Shown here piece by piece: positions 24,499 to 31,160 of a stretch of DNA of 33,742 bases (its first letter is position 1; each line of letters begins with the position of its first letter). The notes under the pieces are model-generated. The model saw only the letters and a program-made list of their open reading frames with translations, was not told where the DNA came from and made no database searches. The stretch comes from Candidatus Omnitrophota bacterium (GTDB taxonomy: Bacteria > Omnitrophota > Gorgyraeia > 2-02-FULL-51-18): contig JAJVIE010000020.1 in assembly GCA_022072175.1 (NCBI GenBank), positions 7,070 through 40,811 of the forward strand, given 5' to 3'. The position numbers and the translations under genes are program-made.

Positions 24499-24530
24499 GT
24501 ATGTCGCATAACCGATGTTATGCGACATAC
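24499..24530. other. perfect dif-like palindrome (candidate attachment/recombination site)
   Basis: GTATGTCGCATAA (24499-24511), a 6-bp centre CCGATG, and TTATGCGACATAC (24518-24530) form perfect inverted arms. The CGCATAA-N6-TTATG layout matches the known E. coli dif layout (arms GGTGCGCATAA and TTATGTTAAAT around a 6-bp centre). It sits 63 bp upstream of a XerC/D-like integrase. A hairpin terminator for the minus-strand gene ending at 24570 is the alternative, but no T-tract follows on either strand. Confidence 0.55.
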
Positions 24531-24569
24531 GCGGCGAGTGTGAAAAGGGGCGATTGTGCTGCCCCTACC

Positions 24570-24803
24570 CTACTGCTTGGGTTCGTTTTTTTCGATGTCT
24601 TGGAGCATTTGCGGTGTGATGAAGAACGCACCGCTTTTGCCGCGTGATGCTTTGAGTTGCACTTTGAGTTTGCGTTTGGATGATGCGCTGCGGCGTTCGT
24701 ACAATTCGACGCGCGCGAGCAGCGCGGCAATGTCGGTGTCCCCTTCCCTTTTCATGCGCTCGACCCATTTCATCACGCGGGCGGTAAAGTCGTCACGTTT
24801 CAC
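24570..24803 (-). CDS. small basic protein, unknown
   Basis: I choose the GTG start at 24803 because AGAGG lies about 9 bases upstream and the start overlaps the end of the preceding gene. The frame stays open further upstream but there it only mirrors that gene. The product has 77 residues, starts VKRDDFTARVMKWVERMKRE, has a helical charged middle and ends SGAFFITPQMLQDIEKNEPKQ. It may be a small nucleic-acid-associated protein. I do not recognise the family. Confidence 0.55.
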   Translation of the reverse strand: MKRDDFTARVMKWVERMKREGDTDIAALLARVELYERRSASSKRKLKVQLKASRGKSGAFFITPQMLQDIEKNEPKQ

Positions 24804-25395
24804 GTTCGGTTTCCTCTTGGTCGCCGCGCGCTTTGGCAATGGCGGCTTGCGCGTCTCGAATTGTAAAATAGAGTGATTCGGCGGGCATGAGTTTTTCGTT
24901 CGTGAATCGCAATTCGGGAGCGTTGACAATGTAATTTCTGGCGGCGAGAGCCGACCGCATCAAACCTTCGCATGCCGCGAGTAAATCTTCGACCGTCGTG
25001 CGCGCGGGATGTTTTTCACAGGCGCGCCAGTGATGGTCAGGATAGTCGAACGCGCTCCAGGTGGTGCCGCAGTATTCGCATGTGACGCTCGAGCGCAATA
25101 CGGCGAGTTCGCGTTCTAGTTCGGCGATGCGCGAGAGTTGGGTTGATGGTTGTTGGTCGTTTGAGGTAGAGACCCAGAACACAGGCACATATCTGTTTTG
25201 GAGTGCTTGGGTGAATTCTTGGGCGTCGTCTGGTTCAAGTTCGATGCTCGCGTTGAACGCGCTGCCGTGATGGAAGACGCCCATTGTGAGTTCGACGCCT
25301 TGCTCTGTGAGGTAGATGGAATCTTGCTCGCCGAGCTTGCGCCAGTCGTCCAAGATGAGATGAATATTTACAGTCGTTGTTGGTTGGTAATTCAT
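24793..25395 (-). CDS. unknown early protein with a zinc-ribbon-like Cys/His cluster
   Basis: The product has 200 residues from the ATG at 25395; a longer frame from TTG at 25533 has shadow-like composition and overlaps another gene. Residues 1-80 form an unfamiliar domain (TVNIHLILDDWRKLGEQDSI). A short coiled coil follows (LSRIAELERELAVLR, 87-101), then a Cys/His cluster CEYCGTTWSAF...HHWRACEKH (C106, C109, H121/H122, C126, H129) that probably binds zinc. The last part is helical. There is no clear Shine-Dalgarno at this start. The gene overlaps the next small gene and belongs to the early minus-strand operon. Confidence 0.6.
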   Translation of the reverse strand: MNYQPTTTVNIHLILDDWRKLGEQDSIYLTEQGVELTMGVFHHGSAFNASIELEPDDAQEFTQALQNRYVPVFWVSTSNDQQPSTQLSRIAELERELAVLRSSVTCEYCGTTWSAFDYPDHHWRACEKHPARTTVEDLLAACEGLMRSALAARNYIVNAPELRFTNEKLMPAESLYFTIRDAQAAIAKARGDQEETERET

Positions 25396-25537
25396 GTTTG
25401 TGGTTTGCACCGCAGCGAATCGGTGATGCGATGTTCGGAAGCGATGATTCACTGCGGCGCTTTGTTTTGCGACAGTAGGCGCACCATTCACGCACCATGA
25501 CGTGTTTGCAGCGGCGGGGGTCGGTGTCGTCAATCAT
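25235..25537 (-). CDS. possible small Cys-rich protein overlapping the next gene
   Basis: An ATG at 25537 begins 5 bases after the stop of the ASCH-like gene, and GAAAGG at the end of that gene can act as Shine-Dalgarno. The first 25 residues contain C-x-H-x6-C-x2-C (CKHVMVREWCAYCRK), a plausible zinc knuckle. The frame runs 100 codons, but its last half overlaps the following gene and has Arg/His-rich shadow composition, so the functional part may be short or the end may be decayed. Confidence 0.4.
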   Translation of the reverse strand: MIDDTDPRRCKHVMVREWCAYCRKTKRRSESSLPNIASPIRCGANHKHELPTNNDCKYSSHLGRLAQARRARFHLPHRARRRTHNGRLPSRQRVQREHRT

Positions 25538-25542
25538 GTGGA

Positions 25543-26280
25543 TTAGACCTTTCGGAATTCGATGACCCAGACGAATGGATTCGAGTCCCATGAGTAACCG
25601 CGCGCCGCGTTGATAGAATCCCAAAGCGTTTGAAATGAATAACGTGCGTCGCGCGTCAATCCCGGATTACTATCAGGACGGTCATATTCTTTGAACATAC
25701 CTTCCCATTCTGCAATTCCTTCGCGCTCTGCGTCATAATCTGATATTTTTTGCAATCGTTCGACGCACACATTCACGATTTCGAGCGTGATGCGTGACGC
25801 CCAGCGCGGCATGTAAATCGCGGGACGCCAGCCACATTCTTTGTCGGTATTGGTATCAATCAATTCGGGCTTTGGGTCCGTCGCGCGATAGTGAAATTGC
25901 TGCCAGTACGAGCCGTAATCCGCGTCGTCCACGCGCCGAATCGGACGCCCGTCTTTGAACGGCGGCGGGTAATTTTCCTCTGAATCCAAGTTGAAATTGC
26001 TTTCGATGACAAACGCCTCGCGGACCCAAAGATGGTCGCCTGTAACACCATAGGGGCAATCGAGCGGCATGGTGATTTTGCCAAGTTTACCATGTCGTTT
26101 GATGACGAGCGGGTAGCCCGTAAATTTGGACAAGCACACCTCGCCCTCTTTGTGAAGATGTTCAAGCCCATCATCTTCAATGCTTGGCTGCGGTTTCACC
26201 ACGCGCCGCGTCTGCGTTTTCCTGCCATCGAGAATCGCGCGCACCATTTCGCCGCGGAAGATGATTGGTTTTTCTGGCAT
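25543..26280 (-). CDS. ASCH-like phage protein
   Basis: This 245-residue protein starts at 26280, where GAGGTG lies 8 bases upstream; the longer frame upstream overlaps another gene and is not coding. The start is PIIFRGEMVRAILDGRKTQT. GDHLWVREAF (81-90), CGWRPAIYMPRWASRITLEI and the late SINAARGYSWDSNPFVWVIE are the hallmarks of a widespread phage/prophage family related to ASCH (PUA-like, RNA-binding) proteins. Its exact role in phages is not established; RNA binding or nucleotide modification is possible. It lies in a compact early operon. Confidence 0.8.
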   Translation of the reverse strand: MPEKPIIFRGEMVRAILDGRKTQTRRVVKPQPSIEDDGLEHLHKEGEVCLSKFTGYPLVIKRHGKLGKITMPLDCPYGVTGDHLWVREAFVIESNFNLDSEENYPPPFKDGRPIRRVDDADYGSYWQQFHYRATDPKPELIDTNTDKECGWRPAIYMPRWASRITLEIVNVCVERLQKISDYDAEREGIAEWEGMFKEYDRPDSNPGLTRDARYSFQTLWDSINAARGYSWDSNPFVWVIEFRKV

Positions 26281-26285
26281 GGTGT

Positions 26286-26588
26286 TCACCTCTTGGTTGT
26301 TTTGCGGGTTGGTTTGGGATAGATGGCGACGAGCATCCGATTGGTGCCAAGCCGCTGTTTGGCGAAGCGGTCGTGCGTGTCGGGATATTCGCGGATGATG
26401 GGCTGCTGCCCTGCACGGATGATTTTGCGGAAACGCGCCATCGCGCGCGGCTCGAGAAAGTGAACGCAGTTGCCGTCGTTTTTGCAAAAGACGATGCCCG
26501 CTTTGGGTCCGCGCTTGGAATTTTCGCGGCGACTGCGCCCGCTGCGTTTGTATTCGTAATAGGCGTGTTGGTGTTTATGCGGATTCAT
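26286..26588 (-). CDS. small basic protein, unknown
   Basis: This 100-residue, strongly basic protein (RSGRSRRENSKRGPKAG) contains two Cys (VFCKNDGNCVHFLEPRAM). GGAG upstream supports the ATG, and its start overlaps the stop of the preceding gene as ATGA. Its own stop TGA lies inside the Shine-Dalgarno of the ASCH-like gene. A nucleic-acid-binding role would fit its charge. The family is not recognised. Confidence 0.6.
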   Translation of the reverse strand: MNPHKHQHAYYEYKRSGRSRRENSKRGPKAGIVFCKNDGNCVHFLEPRAMARFRKIIRAGQQPIIREYPDTHDRFAKQRLGTNRMLVAIYPKPTRKTTKR

Positions 26589-26800
26589 TGATATTTCTCC
26601 AACATCGAAGTTGCCAGCGAAATTGCATTTTCCAAGTCCTCTGGCTCAAATTCGTCGGCAAGACTCGCGCAGGCGTCAAGTGTTTCGCCCACCTCTTTGA
26701 GGTCGTTATACAGATGCTGCATTTCATCTGTCCCTGCTTGACCGTCTGCAATCTTTTTGATGCGTTTCCAAAAGTGCATGGGAAATTGTGTTGCGTCCAT
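26585..26800 (-). CDS. small acidic helical protein, unknown
   Basis: This 71-residue protein starts at an ATG with GAGGTGAG upstream. It is acidic and helical (HLYNDLKEVGETLDACASLA, DEFEPEDLENAISLATSMLE). It is coupled to the next gene by an ATGA overlap and follows the HerA-like ATPase gene by a few bases. A protein partner or antagonist role is typical of such phage ORFs, but nothing shows it. Confidence 0.6.
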   Translation of the reverse strand: MDATQFPMHFWKRIKKIADGQAGTDEMQHLYNDLKEVGETLDACASLADEFEPEDLENAISLATSMLEKYQ

Positions 26801-26809
26801 GGTCTCACC

Positions 26810-28312
26810 TCATTTCAAGTGTGCGGGATTCAACAAATAGCGGTCGCCGTCTTGGACGATGACTTTGCGTTTTTTCAAGAGACGAAGCGTGGTGTTGAAT
26901 CGTCCGCCGAGTGGGTCATAGTGCGCTTCGAGCGCGATTTCTTCACGGGTCATGCCGTTGGGAAAACGCAGATAGTTATCGCGCATGGTTTCGAGTATCT
27001 TGGTGGTGGTGGAGTTTTTGAAGTATTCGGATTGTTTGGCGACGTACGCGGCGACGGCTTGCGGCGCAGCGATGCCCGACGCGAGGATGGCAGGCGACGC
27101 GAGCGTATTGGTGTCGAGAATTTGTTTCGCTTGTTCGATGAATCCATTCACCATCGTTTCGAGACGCACAATGCGCGCTTCACGGTCTTGAACGGCGAGA
27201 TGGATGCGCTGCGTTACTTCATCTTCGGTGATGATGGATTCTTGGGCGGCTTCGAGCGCGGTCTGTAATTCGTCGGCGCGACTTTCGGCGCTGCGAAGTC
27301 GCTGCTCGAGTTCGGCGACGCGTTTGGTGTCAGCAGCGTCACCGCCTGCGCGTGGACGGCTCGGTGCGCCCCTGCCCTTTTCCATGAACTTGGAAAACAT
27401 TTTTTCGAGTTGGGCGGTGTCAACGGCTTGGGCGATGTCGGGTGTGAGCGTTTCATCCTCATCGGATTCGGGGTCGTAATGAAATGTTTCGCGCAGGTTG
27501 AAATGGACGCGGTCGAAGGTTTTTAACCACGCGGGCGATAGGACAAGTCCGGTGCCATCGGCGAGCGTGGGCAGCTGCGCGATGAATGTATCAATGAGGT
27601 CGGAATCTGCGCCCTGCGCTTCGAGCCAGACTTGCGCGGCGTCAATGCTGCCGGGGTCGGAAAGGCGCATGACGAGGAGCGCGTTGACCTGGGAGAGTGA
27701 GTCTTTGTTTATCATCTGGGGACGCTGGGCGATGAGGGTGATGCCGATGCCTTTGTTGCGTCCGATGCGAATGAGTTTGTCCATTGCGCCGTAGACGCCA
27801 GCGACGGATTCCATGACGCGCTGGGGAACGAATTCGGGCGCTTCCTCGATGATGATTTGGACGGGCGTGCGATTGATTTCAAAGAGCTCGTTGCCAAAAT
27901 CCGCGACGACTTGACGCCAGTGGGATTTGCTCCGCATCTGGGAAAGGTCTATGACGGTGGGAACGCGATGTTCTGATACATATCTGGCGATGGCGCTGCC
28001 CATGTCGGGGGTGAGGTCAATTTGTCCGTGCTGCCCGCCGATGATGGCGATGGGCAGTCCTTTGCTGTGTCCATCGGCGGCGATGCCTAAATCCCACCAT
28101 CGCCCCACGGGGTCAAAGACGACGATGGGAATGCTGTTGTGAATGTATTGTTCGGCGAGGACGGCGGCGTTGTGGGTTTTGCCGCTGCCAGAGATGCCGA
28201 CGATGCCCCATTTTTTGGTTCCGCTGCGCGCGGCGGGGATTTGGAAGGTTTGCCCGGTGAGTTCGCTTTTGCCGAGCGTGAGCGAACGGGGTTCGTTTTG
28301 ATGCTTGTCCAT
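26810..28312 (-). CDS. HerA/FtsK-type P-loop ATPase with C-terminal winged helix
   Basis: This is 500 residues from the ATG at 28312. Walker A GISGSGKT is at 39-46, followed by VVFDPVGRWWDLG. Walker B IIIEEAPEF is at about 153-161, an arginine-finger-like RIGRNKGIG near 182 and the sensor IAQRPQ at 194-199, all typical of the HerA/FtsK superfamily of hexameric DNA-translocating ATPases. A coiled coil spans about 330-390, and the last 60 residues look like a winged helix. It follows SSB, so a role in phage DNA replication, recombination or segregation is likely. No NurA-type nuclease is next to it. An upstream ATG at 28441 would add 43 residues, but they are encoded by an inverted repeat. Confidence 0.85.
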   Translation of the reverse strand: MDKHQNEPRSLTLGKSELTGQTFQIPAARSGTKKWGIVGISGSGKTHNAAVLAEQYIHNSIPIVVFDPVGRWWDLGIAADGHSKGLPIAIIGGQHGQIDLTPDMGSAIARYVSEHRVPTVIDLSQMRSKSHWRQVVADFGNELFEINRTPVQIIIEEAPEFVPQRVMESVAGVYGAMDKLIRIGRNKGIGITLIAQRPQMINKDSLSQVNALLVMRLSDPGSIDAAQVWLEAQGADSDLIDTFIAQLPTLADGTGLVLSPAWLKTFDRVHFNLRETFHYDPESDEDETLTPDIAQAVDTAQLEKMFSKFMEKGRGAPSRPRAGGDAADTKRVAELEQRLRSAESRADELQTALEAAQESIITEDEVTQRIHLAVQDREARIVRLETMVNGFIEQAKQILDTNTLASPAILASGIAAPQAVAAYVAKQSEYFKNSTTTKILETMRDNYLRFPNGMTREEIALEAHYDPLGGRFNTTLRLLKKRKVIVQDGDRYLLNPAHLK

Positions 28313-28323
28313 TTGTGCGTGCC

Positions 28324-28335
28324 CTTTTATAAAAG
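28324..28335. repeat. 12-bp palindrome upstream of the HerA-like gene
   Basis: CTTTTATAAAAG is a perfect palindrome 12 bases upstream of the HerA-like start. It lies next to the long inverted repeat and may be part of an operator or start-site control. Confidence 0.5.
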
Positions 28336-28339
28336 ATTG

Positions 28340-28440
28340 TGAGCCAATGGGCGCATACGCTGCACCTGACATATCGTCACGCTCAACGTGAATCGAGCAG
28401 AGAGCGTGACGATATGTCACCGAAAAGATGAATTGGCTCA
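28340..28440. repeat. nested inverted repeat between SSB and HerA-like genes
   Basis: An outer pair, TGAGCCAAT (28340-28348) and ATTGGCTCA (28432-28440), encloses a perfect 18-bp inner pair, TGACATATCGTCACGCTC (28367-28384) and GAGCGTGACGATATGTCA (28402-28419), with a 17-nt loop. The whole could fold as one long hairpin. Possible roles are an operator, an origin-type structure or a miniature element; no T-tract suggests a terminator. Confidence 0.75.
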
Positions 28441-28458
28441 TGGTTTGTTTGTTGGTTC

Positions 28459-28479
28459 GGTCGAGTACGACCTTGTCAA
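28459..28479 (-). promoter_or_regulatory. -35-like TTGACA with adjacent inverted repeat
   Basis: On the minus strand TTGACA (28479-28474) is directly followed by GGTCG-TACT-CGACC (28472-28459). No good -10 lies at the right distance, so a promoter is only possible. The small palindrome would suit a repressor site for the HerA-like gene. Confidence 0.35.
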
Positions 28480-28487
28480 CCCAGTAG

Positions 28488-28928
28488 TTAGAACGGTAAC
28501 AGTTCCTCAACGGTGGTGATATTGTCTGAATACTCACCGTCGCGTTCGGTTTGGTTGGCGGTGCTCGCGGCTGGGTTTTCACCGCGCGGTGAAAGAAATC
28601 GGATGGTGGTGGCACGCACTTCGTGCGATGCGCCGTGCGTTCCGTCCTTGCGCTGGTAGACGCGCGGTCCGCCCGTTTTTTCGTCTACGACCAATGCGCC
28701 TTCGACAAGGACTTTGCGCCCTGCGGCAAGGTATTGATTGCAGACTTCGGCTTGTTTGCCGTAGGTGATGACGCGAAACCACGCGGTCTCTTCTTTGATG
28801 GTGCCCTGTGCGTCCGTCCAACGGCGGTTGACGGCGACGGACATGGTGGTGACGGGCGTGCCATTGGGCGTGTAGCGGAGTTCGGGGTCGCGTCCGAGAT
28901 TTCCGACGAGAATTAGGCGTTGATACAT
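28488..28928 (-). CDS. ssb: single-stranded DNA-binding protein
   Basis: This 146-residue protein has a typical N-terminal OB fold: MYQRLILVGNLGRDPELRYT, PVTTMSVAVNRRW and ETAWFRVITYGKQAEVC. It then has a disordered linker and an acidic tip EELLPF, a variant of the usual bacterial DDDIPF protein-interaction tail. It coats single-stranded DNA in phage replication and recruits partners through its tail. AAAGGA lies before the ATG. The preceding gene overlaps it by 16 bases. The gene carries one copy of the 16-bp palindrome TTCACCGCGCGGTGAA inside its coding sequence (28578-28593). Confidence 0.95.
   Translation of the reverse strand: MYQRLILVGNLGRDPELRYTPNGTPVTTMSVAVNRRWTDAQGTIKEETAWFRVITYGKQAEVCNQYLAAGRKVLVEGALVVDEKTGGPRVYQRKDGTHGASHEVRATTIRFLSPRGENPAASTANQTERDGEYSDNITTVEELLPF
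28578..28593. repeat. 16-bp palindrome TTCACCGCGCGGTGAA inside ssb
   Basis: The perfect palindrome is identical to those at 13412-13427 and 32063-32078. Here it encodes LSPRGE in the SSB linker. Confidence 0.8.
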
Positions 28929-29257
28929 GGTGTTTCCTTTGGTGGCGTGCTTTGTGGCGTGCTTCCATCAGAAGGCACGCTACTACCATTTCCGTTTTGT
29001 TGAGTCGGAGCGAAGCGGATTTCGGCTTGCCGCTTACCGTTGTAAAAGTAGACGCCTTTGATAGTGATGGTTAACGTTCCGTCTGCGCCATTCATAAGGT
29101 TGATGGGCGCGCCCGCTTTGGCGACGTAATGCAGTCCGCTGCGAAGGAATTCAAGTGCATCAGTCAGCGGGAATTTTGGAATCTCCACCGATTCCCTCAA
29201 TTTCGCGTCTGTGGTCTGCCCGTGCTTTGCGCTTCCAGTAGCGTTCTCGGTTGACAT
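28913..29257 (-). CDS. unknown early protein upstream of ssb
   Basis: This 114-residue protein starts at an ATG with AAGGAA upstream. The centre looks like a small folded domain (VEIPKFPLTDALEFLRSGLH, LTITIKGVYFYNGKRQAEIR). The C terminus is low-complexity (SVPSDGSTPQSTPPKETPC) and shares STPQSTPP with the neighbouring gene because a short palindromic element is inserted in both. It overlaps ssb by 16 bases. A role with SSB in replication or recombination is plausible from position only. Confidence 0.6.
   Translation of the reverse strand: MSTENATGSAKHGQTTDAKLRESVEIPKFPLTDALEFLRSGLHYVAKAGAPINLMNGADGTLTITIKGVYFYNGKRQAEIRFAPTQQNGNGSSVPSDGSTPQSTPPKETPCINA
28941..28980. repeat. short palindromic element, copy 1
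   Basis: GGTGGCGTGCTTTGTGG followed by CGTGCTT is 24 bp and repeats at 29452-29475 with one mismatch. GAAGGCACGC closes it at 28971-28980 and can pair with GCGTGCTT. It codes for the STPQSTPP tail and ends next to the ssb Shine-Dalgarno. Confidence 0.65.
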
Positions 29258-29519
29258 AGTATTGTTCCTTACGTTGCTCGCTTAAGGTGTTCCACGTTCC
29301 GCCGTAGGCGCGATGGCGGAGTTTTGCACCGGTTGCAGTGACATCGAACCATGACCAACACCATTGTTTTCCATTTTTTGTGACTTGTGTTCGGCGGAGT
29401 TCAATGCCTGCTTCGTCTTCGTATTGTTCGGTGAATGTTGCACTTTGCGCTGGTGGCGTGCTTTGTGGAGTGCTTGCTTCTGTCTCGTTTTCGTATGGCG
29501 TGCCTTCATTGGAAGGCAC
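29160..29519 (-). CDS. unknown early protein with hairpin at its start
   Basis: This 119-residue protein begins at a GTG (MPSNEGTPYENETEAS) and carries STPQSTPPAQ, then a folded-looking part (QWCWSWFDVTATGAKLRHRA) and a basic helical end (RERYWKRKARADHRREIEG). No Shine-Dalgarno is seen, and the frame is open for about 25 codons upstream without a usual start, so the true start or an ancestral longer form is uncertain. The GTG lies inside a perfect 12-bp hairpin. It overlaps the next gene by 98 bases. Confidence 0.5.
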   Translation of the reverse strand: MPSNEGTPYENETEASTPQSTPPAQSATFTEQYEDEAGIELRRTQVTKNGKQWCWSWFDVTATGAKLRHRAYGGTWNTLSEQRKEQYYVNRERYWKRKARADHRREIEGIGGDSKIPAD

Positions 29520-29523
29520 GCCA
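29452..29523. repeat. short palindromic element, copy 2, with perfect hairpin
   Basis: The 24-bp unit at 29452-29475 matches copy 1. Further along, TGGCGTGCCTTC (29496-29507) and GAAGGCACGCCA (29512-29523) form a perfect 12-bp hairpin with an ATTG loop. The right arm contains the start codon of the minus-strand gene. Confidence 0.7.
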
Positions 29524-29593
29524 CTTGCAAATTCGCCCGCCGATTCTTGAAATTCCGCCTCAGACGCGGCGGGCGGCGTTTGAGTCTGGACGG

Positions 29594-30403
29594 TTAGGGT
29601 TTTGGGTCTTGCGGCGGAATCGCTGGCGCTTCGGATTGGTAGGTGCCGCCGTTCGCTGGTACATCGCGTTCTTGCAATAACGCGAGCAATCGTTCTGCTG
29701 CGTTTTGCTCTTTCGCGTTGTGCGTTGGCGCGGGTGATGGCATTTTCTCACTACTGCGCGTCGTGGTCGGGGCTTTTGTCCCGTATGTAAGTGACAAGAT
29801 TGATGCGATTGCTTCGCGCGGGATGCGGACGCCTGTCTGCGATTCGACTTCGGTCAGAACTTCGGTTACGGTGGTGTCCCATACGATGCGATTGACTTCA
29901 TCGGATTGCAGCACTTTTTTTCGCCCGTCAATCAACTGTTGTTTGAGCGACAACTTCCACTCGCGCGACATGAATTCGGATTTGCGCTGCGGGTCTGCCC
30001 CAATCACCATGCTGACGGCGAGAATCGTCACAACGGCATTGACAGGTCCTAACAGTTTTAGGAAATCAATAATCTCGCCGCCGACATTTCGATAAACGGC
30101 GAACGCCGCAATGCCATTGATTGTGAGCATCAAGATTTCGAGAATCAGAGCAAACCACAGAACATTGCTTTGTCGTTCACTCTTGACACCAACGAGTTTG
30201 TACACGAGCAACAATGTGATGCCGACAGCAGACGACAAGCCGCCAATCCATGTCATGCCGCGCAGCAGGATGTCGTTCGGCATACTTGCGACGATGGGCG
30301 AAAGTAAAACGATCTCGATGAATACTGCCGCGGCGAAGACAGAGATAATCATAAAGATGGTCACCAGACCATCCCAAAAGGTGATTTCATTTTTCTGTTC
30401 CAT
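29594..30403 (-). CDS. multi-pass membrane protein, unknown
   Basis: This is 269 residues from the ATG at 30403, which has GGGAGG upstream. Four membrane segments lie at about 12-37, 50-72, 81-104 and 114-135. A long soluble C-terminal part follows, with a helical region (LSLKQQLIDGRKKVLQSDEV, TEVLTEVESQTGVRIPREA) and a Pro-rich end (PAIPPQDPKP). It lies in the early operon, so a role in superinfection exclusion or membrane attachment of replication is possible. The family is not recognised. Confidence 0.65.
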   Translation of the reverse strand: MEQKNEITFWDGLVTIFMIISVFAAAVFIEIVLLSPIVASMPNDILLRGMTWIGGLSSAVGITLLLVYKLVGVKSERQSNVLWFALILEILMLTINGIAAFAVYRNVGGEIIDFLKLLGPVNAVVTILAVSMVIGADPQRKSEFMSREWKLSLKQQLIDGRKKVLQSDEVNRIVWDTTVTEVLTEVESQTGVRIPREAIASILSLTYGTKAPTTTRSSEKMPSPAPTHNAKEQNAAERLLALLQERDVPANGGTYQSEAPAIPPQDPKP

Positions 30404-30546
30404 GTGGAACCTCCCGTGAATGATTTCGCAGGTCATCTTGCAGGATGCCTTGCGGGTGAATAAAATGTTGGCAGCCCATCGTGTAGCAGACGATGGGTGA
30501 GGGCAGTGTCGCGGCGGCTCCCGTCTGCGCGCTGCCCTACTTTGCG
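30404..30546 (-). other. gap with hairpins between early genes
   Basis: CCCATCGT (30475-30482) pairs with ACGATGGG (30490-30497). GGGCAG (30501-30506) can pair with CTGCCC (30534-30539). Read on the minus strand the first hairpin is followed by a moderately T-rich stretch (ACATTTTATT), so it could end the transcript of the gene at 30547. No gene is seen in this gap. Confidence 0.5.
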
Positions 30547-30903
30547 TCAGAAAATCTTGTTACCCCCGGACCCGTCGATGTTACTGTAAAAAATAGTTCC
30601 CTGTCCATCAATCCAAACTTTTCCGCCTTGACGGATTATTTTCTCTGCCCACGCTGCAGCGCGTTTGCCTTTGTCACCACCGCCGACGAGCGCGCCAATC
30701 AATTCGACATCATGTTTGTTGATGGCGCGTTGCGGCTCGATGTCCATATGTGCGAATTCACGATGCCGACGCGCTTGCGCTGCATCAGCAAGGCGCTGCG
30801 CGTGCATTGCTTGTCGCATTGCCGACGCACGATGGGTTGGGCGAAATGCGAGTATCAATACGACAAGCAACACGGCGAGTACTAAAATCAATAGGTATTC
30901 CAT
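30547..30903 (-). CDS. small membrane-anchored protein, unknown
   Basis: This 118-residue protein has one N-terminal membrane segment (about 3-21, YLLILVLAVLLVVLILAF), a basic helical stretch (MRQAMHAQRLADAAQARRHR) and a C-terminal domain (GKVWIDGQGTIFYSNIDGSG). TAGGAGG is a strong Shine-Dalgarno. The soluble part should face the cytoplasm. The family is not recognised. Confidence 0.65.
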   Translation of the reverse strand: MEYLLILVLAVLLVVLILAFRPTHRASAMRQAMHAQRLADAAQARRHREFAHMDIEPQRAINKHDVELIGALVGGGDKGKRAAAWAEKIIRQGGKVWIDGQGTIFYSNIDGSGGNKIF

Positions 30904-30911
30904 ATTTCCTC

Positions 30912-31157
30912 CTATGATGTTGCATCGCCTTCTGGGTCGTTGCGCCCAAAGTCGGTGATTTGGTCGGCGACGCGCATCACATCTTCGATGTTTTCTGTTC
31001 CCGTCATAAAATCTACCGCGCGCTTGGCGCTTTCGAGCGCTTCGGCGGCGGTGGGATGGTCGGCAGTCGTGCTGACGTTGCCTTCGGCATCAATGATGAC
31101 GGGCGTGAATCCGAAGGGGGATGGAACGGCTTCGATAAAGTATCCTTTGTACGACAT
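30912..31157 (-). CDS. small acidic early protein, unknown
   Basis: This 81-residue acidic protein begins MSYKGYFIEAVPSPFGFTPV and contains a beta-like part followed by a helix (TAAEALESAKRAVDFMTG), a pattern seen in small antitoxin-like or accessory phage ORFs. AAGGA precedes the ATG. Eight bases separate it from the next start. The function is unknown. Confidence 0.6.
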   Translation of the reverse strand: MSYKGYFIEAVPSPFGFTPVIIDAEGNVSTTADHPTAAEALESAKRAVDFMTGTENIEDVMRVADQITDFGRNDPEGDATS

Positions 31158-31160
31158 GGT

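Noticed and set aside
26281-26487. N-terminal extension of the ASCH-like protein
   Set aside because: It overlaps the coupled 100-residue gene, has His/Arg-rich shadow composition, and GAGGTG supports the ATG at 26280.
26588-27268. A 226-codon plus-strand frame
   Set aside because: It lies antisense to the HerA-like ATPase and its neighbour, which have clear motifs and Shine-Dalgarno sites.
28313-28441. N-terminal extension of the HerA-like protein from the ATG at 28441
   Set aside because: The added residues are encoded by the nested inverted repeat, while the ATG at 28312 begins a typical ATPase N terminus after AAAAGGG.
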